From assembly GCA_015654715.1 (NCBI GenBank), contig JAATGK010000477.1, positions 1-12,434 on the forward strand: a stretch of DNA of 12,434 bases. The letters run 5' to 3'. Made by a program: the position numbers and the translations under genes. The notes below the pieces were generated by a model, which saw only the letters and a list, made by a program, of their open reading frames with translations, searched no databases and was not told the DNA's origin. This stretch comes from Alphaproteobacteria bacterium. Its GTDB lineage: Bacteria > Pseudomonadota > Alphaproteobacteria > Micropepsales > Micropepsaceae. Position 1 is the stretch's first letter. Every line of letters begins with the position of its first letter. Of the stretch, positions 1-6,975 are shown in pieces.

Positions 1-236
1 CCTATTCGGTGTTTGGCCAAGGCAACGGCGAATCGGGCGACGACCTCTACGACAAGGCGCTGGCCATCGTGGCGCGCGAGCGCAAGGCCACCACCAGCTA
101 TATCCAGCGCCGCCTGCAGATCGGCTACAACCGCGCCGCCCGCCTGATCGAGCGGATGGAAGAGGAACAGGTCATCTCCAAACCCAACCATAAGGGCGTG
201 CGCGAAGTCCTACTGCCCGAGCACGAAGAACGGTAA
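1..236 (+). CDS. ftsK: DNA translocase FtsK, C-terminal gamma domain (5' truncated by window)
   Basis: The open frame enters at base 3 and ends at TAA 234-236, giving 77 residues of a protein that starts outside the window. The sequence DDLYDKALAIVARERKATTS, then a winged-helix region with YIQRRLQIGYNRAARLIERM and a hairpin ending in REVLLP, is the FtsK gamma domain. In the family this domain reads polar KOPS sequences and contacts XerD, so that the hexameric motor at the septum pumps the terminus region and triggers dimer resolution. The motor and membrane domains lie upstream. A GTG at base 9 lies in frame but is internal, not a start. A short copy of the 3' end recurs at 280-320, and a candidate terminator overlaps the stop codon. 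The identification is secure from the domain alone. Confidence 0.93.
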   Translation, partial: YSVFGQGNGESGDDLYDKALAIVARERKATTSYIQRRLQIGYNRAARLIERMEEEQVISKPNHKGVREVLLPEHEER

Positions 237-253
237 GCACGCCCTTCTTTTTT
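226..253 (+). terminator. candidate intrinsic terminator of ftsK
   Basis: AAGAA (226-230) pairs with TTCTT (245-249), and GG (232-233) with CC (242-243). A C·C mismatch at 231/244 separates them, and the loop has eight bases. The T tract overlaps the 3' arm (248-253) and is followed by AATTT. The stem straddles the stop codon and is mostly A-T, so it is a weak candidate. It is the only terminator-like structure seen after ftsK. Confidence 0.4.
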
Positions 254-258
254 AATTT

Positions 259-288
259 GTGCGCAACGCGCACGGGGAAGCGTGCGCG
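259..288. repeat. alternative inverted repeats GTGCGC / GCGCAC
   Basis: GTGCGC (259-264) and GCGCAC (268-273) form a perfect six-base stem with a three-base loop. The same 3' arm, extended to CGCGCAC (267-273), can instead pair with GTGCGCG (282-288), which lies inside the downstream ftsK-end copy. GTGCGCG also occurs in ftsK itself at 198-204. The T tract precedes the hairpin on the plus strand, and A residues follow it on the minus strand, so it is not a standard terminator for either gene. It may be part of the recombination scar described for 280-320. Confidence 0.5.
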
Positions 289-320
289 AAGTCCTATTGC
301 CAGAGCACGAAGAACGGTAG
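280..320 (+). repeat. duplicated 3' end of ftsK (41 bases, 38 identical)
   Basis: This segment repeats bases 196-236, the last 12 codons and stop of ftsK. The three differences are CTG to TTG, CCC to CCA and TAA to TAG, and all leave the peptide VREVLLPEHEER and the stop unchanged. No start codon or ribosome site precedes it, so it is not expressed as a gene. The two copies are separated by 43 bases holding a T tract and the GTGCGC inverted repeats. It looks like a second allele of the gene end, as left by an element that integrated at the 3' end of ftsK, or by recombination with a related sequence. Confidence 0.85.
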
Positions 321-326
321 GCGGCT

Positions 327-1586
327 TCAGACCTTGAGCTGCCCCAGCACGCTGCGGCCGTCGTCGGTTTCGAGCCGGATCTCGTAAGTGCCCTCGGTAA
401 GAAAAAACACCGCTTCGCGCGATCCGTCCTTCAGCGGATATTGATCCGATGGCACCGCACCTGCGGCACTGGTTTCGTGAGCTGGAATCGCCTGGATCAG
501 ATCGCCCGCCGCCGCCGCTGCAGCCAAGGCGAACGGCGCCCGCTTACGCCCGGGCAAACTCGCCAGCCAACCGGGGCGACCGTCGACCGGACGCAGGCGC
601 GGATGGATCACTTCGACATCGACGGCCGCTTGCGGGCGCCCCACATGCAACGGCGCTTTTGCGCGATCGAACACAACCACCGGCGCGGTCGGCAGGAACG
701 CATCCAGAATCGCCATCAGCGCCGGGTCCTCCGGTATGGGATCGGGCGGCGGTACGCTCCAGTCCTGGCTAATGCACAACGGATCGATGCCGGTTTTGGC
801 TTTCAGCCGCGCGGCAAACCACATCTGTCCATTGGCATCCGGTGTCTTGCGCACATGGTCGTAGCCGCACATGACGAAGACCCGCACTTTGGGATCGCGG
901 TCGAGAATATCGGCGATGAAGTTGTTGGCCTCGGCGTCTTCGCGCACTTCGATTTGCTGGGCTGATTCGGCGCCCGCCATTTGCTGCGGCCGCGCTTCAT
1001 AAGCGGCAAAACGGAAGCCCTTGCGCCGGGCGGTCCGCACCGTCTCGGCATAGACCGGATCGGCCATGTACCAGCCCAGCGCCGGCGTGATCGGGGCACC
1101 AGTGTTCAATGGCTTGGAGGTGGACGGCTTGGCATTGTCGAACGTCTCGGCGGCGAAAACCGTGAACCCTTCGGCGCGCAGACGTGCCGCTACAACGCCG
1201 GCAAAGGCGCGGCAGCGCGAGATGTTGTGGGCCTCGTTGAGGATCACGACCCGCCGGGTGCGTGCCGCCTGCGCGATCGTCTCAACGGCGTCGGCAGCGA
1301 AGCAGCCGGTGAGATCGGGCAGCGGCAGCGGTGCCGCGGCCGGGACACTAAAGGCGGCCGCCTCATCGCCCGCCATCGCGGAAATCTGTGCCGCCATCCA
1401 GGCCATGGCCGCGTTGGACGTGGCCATGCTGCGGTAGAACTGCAGCACCGGCAGATAGCGGCCTTGTTGGACCAGGAGCAACGTCTCTTCGGCGCCGAGC
1501 GGCTCTTCCGCCGGCGCCCGGCCCGCAATGATCGCGGCTGCTGCCGACGCGAGCAGGCCACGGCGGCTCAAGCAAAGAGGAGGCAT
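327..1586 (-). CDS. Tat-exported protein resembling the Tiki/EreA/ChaN superfamily
   Basis: A protein of 419 residues from ATG 1586-1584. GAG lies six bases upstream, and the start sits just before a twin-arginine signal (SRRGLLASAAAAII, residues 7-20), which suggests folded export to the periplasm. The frame stays open to 1787 but that extension would run into etfB; ATG 1592 is an alternative start. The core shows the scattered motif order of the TraB/Tiki/erythromycin-esterase/ChaN group: ILNEAHN with E118 and H120, AAET with E147, VRED with R215 and E216 ahead of a helix, and CGYDH with H244. Members of that group are metal-dependent hydrolases, peptidases or heme-binding proteins, so the substrate cannot be named. 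A C-terminal beta-rich tail ends in VLGQLKV. It is convergent with ftsK and divergent from etfB. A CATAAT hexamer on minus (1650-1655) is a possible -10 without a good -35. Confidence 0.6.
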   Translation of the reverse strand: MPPLCLSRRGLLASAAAAIIAGRAPAEEPLGAEETLLLVQQGRYLPVLQFYRSMATSNAAMAWMAAQISAMAGDEAAAFSVPAAAPLPLPDLTGCFAADAVETIAQAARTRRVVILNEAHNISRCRAFAGVVAARLRAEGFTVFAAETFDNAKPSTSKPLNTGAPITPALGWYMADPVYAETVRTARRKGFRFAAYEARPQQMAGAESAQQIEVREDAEANNFIADILDRDPKVRVFVMCGYDHVRKTPDANGQMWFAARLKAKTGIDPLCISQDWSVPPPDPIPEDPALMAILDAFLPTAPVVVFDRAKAPLHVGRPQAAVDVEVIHPRLRPVDGRPGWLASLPGRKRAPFALAAAAAAGDLIQAIPAHETSAAGAVPSDQYPLKDGSREAVFFLTEGTYEIRLETDDGRSVLGQLKV

Positions 1587-1683
1587 CGTCATCTCGATAG
1601 CAGTGTGCGCTGCTTCGGTGCCGCTTCCGTAACGGTGAGCGCGCTTCGAATTATGCGGCACGGTGACGCAAGAAGCGGCTTCG

Positions 1684-1734
1684 TTGACAGGGGGCGGGCC
1701 CCCGCTTAGCGTTTGAAAGTGAACAAAAGCGCTT
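1684..1734 (+). promoter_or_regulatory. candidate etfB promoter with embedded palindromes
   Basis: A consensus -35, TTGACA, lies at 1684-1689, and 17 bases later TAGCGT (1707-1712) is a weak -10. The spacer holds a perfect inverted repeat, GGGGGC-GG-GCCCCC (1690-1703). Further down, AAGCGCTT (1727-1734) is a perfect eight-base palindrome about 30 bases before the start codon. Either palindrome could bind a regulator, but no specific factor is suggested by sequence alone. A ribosome site, AGGGA (1755-1759), precedes ATG 1765. Confidence 0.4.
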
Positions 1735-1764
1735 CTAGCGCGGCCGTTCCGGTCAGGGAAACGC

Positions 1765-2511
1765 ATGAAAGTCGTGGTGCCCGTCAAACGGGTGGTGGAT
1801 TACAACGTCAAAGTCCGCCTCAAAGCGGATGGCAGCGGCGTCGAACGCGCCAATCTCAAGATGAGCATGAACCCTTTCGACGAAATCGCCGTCGAAGCTG
1901 CGGTGCGACTCAAGGAGAAGGGTATCGCGCACGAGATCGTGGCGGTGTCGATCGGCTCGCATCAATCCACCGAGACCATCCGCACAGCGCTCGCCATGGG
2001 CGCCGACCGCGGCATCCTGGTGGTGACCGAGGACGAGGTCGAACCGCTGGCGGTGGCAAAAATCCTCAAAGCCATCTGCGGCGCGGAACAGCCGCAGCTT
2101 GTCATCACCGGCAAGCAAGCGATCGATGACGACGCCGCCCAAACCGGCCCGATGCTCGCCGCCTTGCTCGGCTGGGCCCAGGCAACCCGCGCGCACACGC
2201 TTGAGATCGATGCGGGCACGGCGCGGGTCGAGTGCGAGGTCGACAACGGACTGCAAACCATTGCGCTGAAGCTTCCCGCCGTGGTGACCACCGATTTGCG
2301 CCTCGCCGAGCCGCGTTATGCCTCGTTGCCGAACATCATGAAGGCCAAGAAGAAGCCAATTGCCGAAAAGACGGCGGCGGAATACGGCGTCGATACCGCG
2401 TCGCGGCTGAAAGTGCTTGGGGTGGCGGAACCCGCTGTGCGTCCTGCGGGCGTTAAGGTGAAGAGCATTGATGAGTTGCTCAATACGCTGCAAGCGGCCG
2501 GAGCGATTTGA
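1765..2511 (+). CDS. etfB: electron transfer flavoprotein subunit beta
   Basis: A complete 248-residue beta subunit, the usual length for this family. With EtfA it forms the soluble FAD/AMP heterodimer that takes electrons from acyl-CoA dehydrogenases and passes them to ETF:ubiquinone oxidoreductase at the inner membrane. Visible hallmarks are [18 protein letters not shown] at the N terminus, NPFDE (36-40), the nucleotide-binding [18 protein letters not shown] (115-132), and the ETF-beta signature [20 protein letters not shown] (177-196). ATG 1765 is preceded by AGGGA. The stop overlaps the etfA start in TGATG, so the two are translationally coupled. The gene heads an etfB-etfA-hbd cluster. 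Confidence 0.96.
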   Translation: MKVVVPVKRVVDYNVKVRLKADGSGVERANLKMSMNPFDEIAVEAAVRLKEKGIAHEIVAVSIGSHQSTETIRTALAMGADRGILVVTEDEVEPLAVAKILKAICGAEQPQLVITGKQAIDDDAAQTGPMLAALLGWAQATRAHTLEIDAGTARVECEVDNGLQTIALKLPAVVTTDLRLAEPRYASLPNIMKAKKKPIAEKTAAEYGVDTASRLKVLGVAEPAVRPAGVKVKSIDELLNTLQAAGAI

Positions 2512-3455
2512 TGCCGAGCCTGGTGGTTGCCGAGCATGACAACAAGACCCTGGCGGAGGCGACGGCGAACACCGTGACGGCAGCGCGGCAGCTCGGGGCG
2601 CCGGTGCATGTGCTGGTCGCCGGACACGACGGCGTTCGGATTGCCGAAGCGGCGGCGCTTCTGGCGGGCGTTGACGCCGTGCTGCTGGCCGACGACCCGC
2701 TCTATGCCCATCCCTTAGCCGAACCGCTGGCGGCGCTGATTCTCGCCCTCGCCGACCGCTATGACGCGGTGCTGGCGCCCGCAACCTCCACCGGCAAGGC
2801 CATCCTGCCGCGGGTCGCCGCTTTGCTCGATGTGCCGCAGATCTCCGAGATCACCCGGATCGTCGCACCCGGCGTCTTCGAGCGGCCAATCTATGCCGGC
2901 GCCGTCCTCCAGACCGTACAGGCGCCGCCGGGCAAACTGGTGCTCACCGTGCGCACGACCGCCTTTGCTGCCACCGGTGCGGGCGAGCCTGCTCCCATCA
3001 CCAGGGTTGCCGCCGGGCCTGATCCGGGGTTGTCGAATTTTGTGGGTGAGACACTATCGCAGTCCGTCCGGCCCGCGCTGAGCGCTGCCAAGATCGTTGT
3101 TGCGGGCGGCCGCGGCCTGCAATCGGGCGAAAATTTCAAGCTATTGGAGAAGATCGCCGACCGGCTGAAGGCCGCTGTGGGCGCCTCCCGTGCCGTCGTG
3201 GACGCCGGTTTTGTGGCCAACGACTACCAGATCGGCCAGACCGGAAAGGTTGTTGCACCAGAGCTTTACATCGCCGTCGGCATCTCCGGAGCGATCCAGC
3301 ATGTGGCCGGAATGAGCCAGTCGAAACGCATCGTGGCCATCAACAAAGACGCCGAGGCGCCGATCTTTCAGGTTGCCGATATTGGCCTAGTGGCGGATCT
3401 GTTCCAGGCCCTACCGGAAATGGACGCCGCGCTCGCCAAGCGCGGCTACAATTGA
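2511..3455 (+). CDS. etfA: electron transfer flavoprotein subunit alpha
   Basis: A 314-residue alpha subunit, which carries the FAD that shuttles electrons. The start is ATG 2511, overlapping the etfB stop by one base; a TTG one codon upstream is not needed. The N-terminal domain contains [20 protein letters not shown] (89-108). The C-terminal FAD domain is textbook: [20 protein letters not shown] (199-218), [11 protein letters not shown] (223-233), [20 protein letters not shown] (239-258) and [10 protein letters not shown] (259-268), then [16 protein letters not shown]. All FAD-contact motifs look intact. It precedes hbd by 60 bases and works with EtfB as a 1:1 dimer in acyl-CoA and possibly amino-acid oxidation. 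Confidence 0.96.
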   Translation: MPSLVVAEHDNKTLAEATANTVTAARQLGAPVHVLVAGHDGVRIAEAAALLAGVDAVLLADDPLYAHPLAEPLAALILALADRYDAVLAPATSTGKAILPRVAALLDVPQISEITRIVAPGVFERPIYAGAVLQTVQAPPGKLVLTVRTTAFAATGAGEPAPITRVAAGPDPGLSNFVGETLSQSVRPALSAAKIVVAGGRGLQSGENFKLLEKIADRLKAAVGASRAVVDAGFVANDYQIGQTGKVVAPELYIAVGISGAIQHVAGMSQSKRIVAINKDAEAPIFQVADIGLVADLFQALPEMDAALAKRGYN

Positions 3456-3515
3456 TTGGCGCGCCAAGCTGAGGTAACCGGTTTTCCGGCGGGCGCACCG
3501 CCAACGAGGATCATC

Positions 3516-4391
3516 ATGAGCATCGAACGCATCGGAGTTGTTGGCGCCGGTCAGATGGGCAGCGGTATTGCCCATGTGCTGGCGCTAGCCGGTTACGACG
3601 TCGTTCTGGAAGACCTGAACCAGGAGACGCTCGACAAGTCGCTCGCGCTGATCCGCAAGAACATGGGCCGCCAAGCTAGGCGCGCCTTCATCCAGGACGC
3701 CGAGATCGAGCCGGCGATGGCCCGGATCGTCACAGCCGTCGGTCTCGACGGGCTTGCCGACCGCGACATGGTGATCGAAACGGCCTTCGAAGACGAGGCG
3801 ATGAAGAAGGCCATCTTCCAGGAGTTGGCCGCCAAGCTGAAGCCGGAAGCAATCATCGCCACCAATACCTCGTCGATTTCGATCACCCGGCTGGCGGCGG
3901 CGTCGGGACGGGCCGAACGCTTCGTCGGCCTGCATTTCATGAATCCGGTGCCGGTGATGCAGTTGGTGGAAGTCATCCGCGGCATCGCCACCGACGACGC
4001 CACCTATCAAGCGGCGCTCGAACTGGTGAAGCGGATCGGCAAAACCGCCGCTTATGCCGAAGATTTCCCCGCCTTCATCGTCAACCGCATCCTGCTGCCG
4101 ATGATCAACGAGGCGGTTTACACGCTGTATGAAGGCGTCGGGAATGTGGAAGCCATCGATACCGCCATGCGGCTCGGCGCCAACCACCCGATGGGCCCGT
4201 TGCAGCTCGCCGACTTCATCGGCCTCGATACCTGCCTGGCGGTGATGCAGGTGCTGTATGAGGGTCTGGCCGATTCCAAATACCGGCCCTGCCCGCTGCT
4301 GGTGAAATATGTCGAGGCGGGCTGGCTCGGCCGCAAGACCGGCCGCGGCTTTTACGACTACCGCAGCGACCACCCGGTGCCGACGAGATGA
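3516..4391 (+). CDS. hbdA: 3-hydroxybutyryl-CoA dehydrogenase family protein
   Basis: A 291-residue NAD(P)-dependent dehydrogenase that interconverts 3-hydroxyacyl-CoA and 3-ketoacyl-CoA (3-hydroxybutyryl/acetoacetyl-CoA by family). ATG 3516 is chosen because GAGGA (3506-3510) lies five bases before it and the Rossmann fold starts at once; the frame stays open upstream to a TTG at 3456. The dinucleotide motif is G10-x-G12-x-x-G15. Catalytic residues, matched by spacing to the mitochondrial enzyme, are S119, H140 (GLHFMNP), E152 and N190 (FIVNR). The C-terminal helical domain carries NHPMGPLQLADFIGLD and ends in GRKTGRGFYDY. Its place after etfBA suggests a cluster for short-chain acyl-CoA or polyhydroxybutyrate/butyrate metabolism. 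Chain-length preference cannot be read from sequence, and PaaH-type function is an alternative. Confidence 0.92.
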   Translation: MSIERIGVVGAGQMGSGIAHVLALAGYDVVLEDLNQETLDKSLALIRKNMGRQARRAFIQDAEIEPAMARIVTAVGLDGLADRDMVIETAFEDEAMKKAIFQELAAKLKPEAIIATNTSSISITRLAAASGRAERFVGLHFMNPVPVMQLVEVIRGIATDDATYQAALELVKRIGKTAAYAEDFPAFIVNRILLPMINEAVYTLYEGVGNVEAIDTAMRLGANHPMGPLQLADFIGLDTCLAVMQVLYEGLADSKYRPCPLLVKYVEAGWLGRKTGRGFYDYRSDHPVPTR

Positions 4392-4445
4392 TTTGCCCTC
4401 AATCGCCGGGCTGAGTTGTCTGTACGCGCCTTGGCTCCAGTTATT

Positions 4446-4697
4446 TTATTTCCGCGCCGATACCGCTATTTCTAACGCTTCGCGAATAAAGCGCTGGTAG
4501 GGAATTTTTCGCGCCCCCGCGCGCTTCTTCACGGCATCCAAGAGCGGCTGCGGCAGGCGCATGTTGACGCGCGCCTCTTTTTTTTCGAACTCAAACTGCA
4601 CCGGCTTGAATTGAGAGAAGTCGAGCCCCGACAAGTCCTGCCTGAGGAATTCTTCGGCGGCGCTATCACTCTTCAGCTTGGGAACTTTTCTTTTCAT
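4446..4697 (-). CDS. brnA: BrnA/CopG-type antitoxin
   Basis: An 83-residue antitoxin of the CopG_antitoxin/BrnA kind. The N terminus MKRKVPKLKSDSAAEEFL and DLSGLDFSQFKP match the segment that wraps the toxin in such pairs. ARVNMRLPQPLLDAVKKRA (42-60) is the strand and first helix of a ribbon-helix-helix DNA-binding fold, and IPYQRFIREALEIAV (65-79) is the second helix. ATG 4697 is preferred over a GTG at 4733 because homologous proteins begin at this point. Even so, it overlaps the end of brnT by 32 bases. The antitoxin lies second in the operon, as is usual for BrnTA. It should neutralise BrnT and repress the shared promoter, perhaps at the palindrome 4996-5009. Confidence 0.85.
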   Translation of the reverse strand: MKRKVPKLKSDSAAEEFLRQDLSGLDFSQFKPVQFEFEKKEARVNMRLPQPLLDAVKKRAGARKIPYQRFIREALEIAVSARK

Positions 4698-4983
4698 AAG
4701 CTTCGATTTCTTTCTCGTGCATGTATCGCGCACTGACCGGCCTGATCAGACGCTTGCCAGTCTTCTCGCGGAGCGTAAAGGCCACGAATAGCGCCCTGCC
4801 TGCAGCCGTCCTGCCGACGGCGAGCAGTCTGTCCTCTGCCGCAGAATGGCGCATATCTGGGGCAACCGCCGGATGCGACCGGAACAACGCCTCGATTTCA
4901 GCTTTTGTCACTCCGTGCTCGCCGCAGTGGACAAGATTGCCAGCGTCCCAATCAAAACCACCGACAATAGTCGGGCTTTTCAC
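4666..4983 (-). CDS. brnT: BrnT family ribonuclease toxin
   Basis: A 105-residue toxin of the BrnT family (RelE-like fold), which in characterised members cleaves RNA and stops translation. Family marks are F10-D-W-D13, H23-G24 in EHGVTKAEIEALF, the central APDMRHSAAEDRLLAVGR, GRALFVAFTLRE, and IRPVSARYM (80-88) ahead of the final helix. The start is GTG 4983-4981; no ATG is in frame nearby. The -10 element lies only three bases before it, so the message may be leaderless. The downstream antitoxin overlaps it by 32 bases. The pair sits between hbd and the TlpA-like gene and reads as more A+T rich than its neighbours, which fits acquisition by transfer. The toxin appears intact. Confidence 0.87.
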   Translation of the reverse strand: MKSPTIVGGFDWDAGNLVHCGEHGVTKAEIEALFRSHPAVAPDMRHSAAEDRLLAVGRTAAGRALFVAFTLREKTGKRLIRPVSARYMHEKEIEAYEKKSSQAEE

Positions 4984-4986
4984 GGA

Positions 4987-5015
4987 CTTATCCCATTTGT
5001 GTGTACAAAAGTCAA
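4987..5015 (-). promoter_or_regulatory. brnTA promoter with internal operator-like palindrome
   Basis: On the minus strand TTGACT (5015-5010) matches five of six -35 bases. A 17-base spacer leads to GATAAG (4992-4987), which matches four of six -10 bases. The spacer contains the perfect inverted repeat TTTGT-GTGT-ACAAA (4996-5009), well placed for BrnA to block RNA polymerase. Known BrnTA operons are repressed by BrnA, but that this palindrome is the operator is inferred. Only three bases separate the -10 from the GTG of brnT. Confidence 0.6.
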
Positions 5016-5019
5016 TACA

Positions 5020-5583
5020 TTACTTCGTCACTAACTGCCTGAGATACTCCACCGATTCCGGTTTGGACCACTCGGGGGCCCCTTCCGCTCGGGCAATTTC
5101 CCGGCCTTCGGGGTCGATCAGAGCGGACATCGGCAGGCCGTAACCGCCGAAAGCCCTGAGCAGGGCGGCATTGGAATCGACATAAGTTTGCAGGGCTCCG
5201 GCGCCGTGCGCGGCCAGAAATCCTTGCGCGTCGGCCTGACCCTCGCGCCCGACATCGACCGGGACCACGACGAATCGGTCCGCCGGCAGGGCCCGCTGCA
5301 ACGCCGCCAGGGCGGGCAATTCCTTAACGCAGGGCCCGCACCAAGGTGCCCACAGATTGAGCAGCACGTAGCGGCCCTTGAAATCGTGCAGGTTTGCGAT
5401 CCTGCCTCCCGGCCCTGTAAAGACCACTGCCGGGGCCGGCTGAGGCGTTACCGCCAGCTTGAGCGGTGCCAGCGCGGCGGGCGGCGCGTGGACAGTCGAG
5501 GCCGTCATCCAATATAGAACGCCAAGCAGCAGCAACGCCGCGCCGGCTAGAGTCGCAAAGACGAGAAGGCGGGGTTTGGTCAC
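5020..5583 (-). CDS. TlpA-like membrane-anchored thioredoxin family protein
   Basis: A 187-residue protein with one N-terminal membrane anchor (about residues 6-26, [20 protein letters not shown]) and a periplasmic thioredoxin fold. The active site is W81-C-G-P-C85 in [19 protein letters not shown], and GLPMSALID supplies the cis-proline loop. This is the TlpA/ResA/CcmG group, which usually keeps periplasmic cysteines reduced, for example in cytochrome c or oxidase assembly; the client here is unknown. The start is GTG 5583-5581, with GAG six bases upstream. The longer open frame through argH is ruled out because it is antisense to a sure gene. Its start codon lies nine bases from that of divergent argH. 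The stop lies just upstream of the brnTA promoter. Confidence 0.85.
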   Translation of the reverse strand: MTKPRLLVFATLAGAALLLLGVLYWMTASTVHAPPAALAPLKLAVTPQPAPAVVFTGPGGRIANLHDFKGRYVLLNLWAPWCGPCVKELPALAALQRALPADRFVVVPVDVGREGQADAQGFLAAHGAGALQTYVDSNAALLRAFGGYGLPMSALIDPEGREIARAEGAPEWSKPESVEYLRQLVTK

Positions 5584-5592
5584 GGACGTCTC

Positions 5593-6975
5593 ATGAGCAC
5601 GAACAAGATGTGGGGTGGCCGCTTCGAAGGTGGCCCGGCAAAGATCATGGAGGAGTTTACCCCCTCCATCGGTTTCGACCAACGGCTGGCCGGCGAGGAT
5701 CTTAGCGGCAGCCGCGCCCATGCCAAGATGCTGGCGATGCAGGGTATCATCACCCGCGTCGACCTCGATGCCATCCTTAAGGGGCTGGCCACCATCGAGA
5801 CCGAAATCCGCGACGGCAAGTTCGAATTCAAGCGCGCCCTTGAGGACATCCACCTCAATATCGAATCCCGTCTCGCCGAACTGGCCGGACCGGCCGCCGG
5901 GCGCCTGCACACCGCGCGCTCGCGCAACGACCAGGTGGCGACCGATTTCCGCCTCTGGGTCCGCACCGCCTGCACCCGCGCCGACGAAGGCTTGATCCTT
6001 CTGCAACAGGCGCTGCTCCAGCAGGCGTCAGCGAATGTCAGCACGATCATGCCCGGCTTCACCCACATGCAGTCGGCGCAGCCGGTGACGTTCGCGCATT
6101 ATTGCCTGGCCTATATCGAGATGTTCGGGCGCGACCGCACCCGTTTCGCCGATACCGCCAAGCGGCTCAACGAATGCCCGCTCGGCTCGGCGGCGCTGGC
6201 CGGAACGCCCTATACGATCCACCGCGAATACACCGCCCGGCAGCTCGGCTTCGCGCGCCCGATGCGGAATTCCTTGGATGGCGTGTCGTCGCGCGACTTC
6301 GCCTTGGAATATCTCGCCGCCGCGACGATCGCCGCGACGCATCTGTCGAAGCTGGCAGGTGAACTGGTGCAGTGGTGCTCGCCCGGCTTCGGCTTCGTCA
6401 AGCTGTCGGATGCGTTCACCACCGGCTCCTCGATCATGCCGCAGAAGCGCAATCCCGATGCTGCCGAATTGATCCGCGGCAAGACCGGGCGCGTGCTCGG
6501 CGATTTCGTGGCGCTGGCGACCGTCGTGAAGGGCCTGGTGCTGGCCTATGGCACCGATCTGCAGGAAGACAAGGAACGCGTCTTCGACGCCGCCGATGCG
6601 CTGGAGCCGTCGCTGAAAGTGATGGCGGGCATGTTCGCCGACTTGACAGTGAATGCGGCGCGGATGCGGGCGCTCGCTAATGCCGGCTATCCCACCGCCA
6701 CCGATCTCGCCGACTGGCTGGTGCAAAACCTCAACATGCCGTTCCGCGACGCGCATCACGTCACCGGCACCATCGTCAAGCGCGCCGAAGATCTGGGCGT
6801 CGATCTCGACCATTTGCCGCTCGAAGAAATGCAGAAGATCGAACCCGCCATCACCGTCGACGTGATCAAGGTCCTCAGTGTGGAAGCCTCGGTCGCCGCG
6901 CGCATGAGCTATGGCGGCACCGCGCCCGACCGCGTGCGCGAACAGATCTTCTTCTGGAAGGAAAAGCTGAAATGA
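5593..6975 (+). CDS. argH: argininosuccinate lyase
   Basis: A complete 460-residue enzyme that splits argininosuccinate into arginine and fumarate, the last step of arginine synthesis, as a cytosolic homotetramer. The N terminus [16 protein letters not shown] is typical. [18 protein letters not shown] is the substrate loop, [16 protein letters not shown] carries H158, and [20 protein letters not shown] (278-297) is the fumarase/aspartase superfamily signature with the catalytic serine. GGA lies six bases before ATG 5593. It is divergent from the TlpA-like gene across a nine-base gap, so its promoter must lie within that gene; I see no clear consensus there. The stop overlaps the next gene in ATGA, making argH the first gene of a coupled operon. 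Confidence 0.97.
   Translation: MSTNKMWGGRFEGGPAKIMEEFTPSIGFDQRLAGEDLSGSRAHAKMLAMQGIITRVDLDAILKGLATIETEIRDGKFEFKRALEDIHLNIESRLAELAGPAAGRLHTARSRNDQVATDFRLWVRTACTRADEGLILLQQALLQQASANVSTIMPGFTHMQSAQPVTFAHYCLAYIEMFGRDRTRFADTAKRLNECPLGSAALAGTPYTIHREYTARQLGFARPMRNSLDGVSSRDFALEYLAAATIAATHLSKLAGELVQWCSPGFGFVKLSDAFTTGSSIMPQKRNPDAAELIRGKTGRVLGDFVALATVVKGLVLAYGTDLQEDKERVFDAADALEPSLKVMAGMFADLTVNAARMRALANAGYPTATDLADWLVQNLNMPFRDAHHVTGTIVKRAEDLGVDLDHLPLEEMQKIEPAITVDVIKVLSVEASVAARMSYGGTAPDRVREQIFFWKEKLK

Noticed and set aside
441..965. 174-residue plus-strand frame
   Set aside because: Mirror of the exported protein gene; composition typical of antisense in GC-rich DNA.
1587..1787. N-terminal extension of the exported protein to 486 residues
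   Set aside because: It would overlap etfB and bury the twin-arginine signal behind 67 residues without signal character; ATG 1586 has a ribosome site.
1753..2784. 343-residue minus-strand frame opposite etfB/etfA
   Set aside because: Antisense to two certain genes; rich in Arg, His and Gly as expected from a high-GC mirror frame; no family recognised.
3456..3515. Upstream TTG start for hbd
   Set aside because: ATG 3516 has GAGGA at the right distance and begins at the Rossmann strand.
3585..4373. 262-residue minus-strand frame opposite hbd
   Set aside because: Fully antisense to a complete dehydrogenase; no recognisable domain.
4392..4445. Terminator between hbd and brnA
   Set aside because: Only four-base stems (GCCC/GGGC, CTCA/TGAG) without a T tract in the right place.
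5584..6006. Extension of the TlpA-like protein through argH to 328 residues
   Set aside because: The extra residues are antisense argH and would precede a clear membrane anchor.
6028..6813. 261-residue minus-strand frame opposite argH
   Set aside because: Antisense to a conserved enzyme; no start context or family match.
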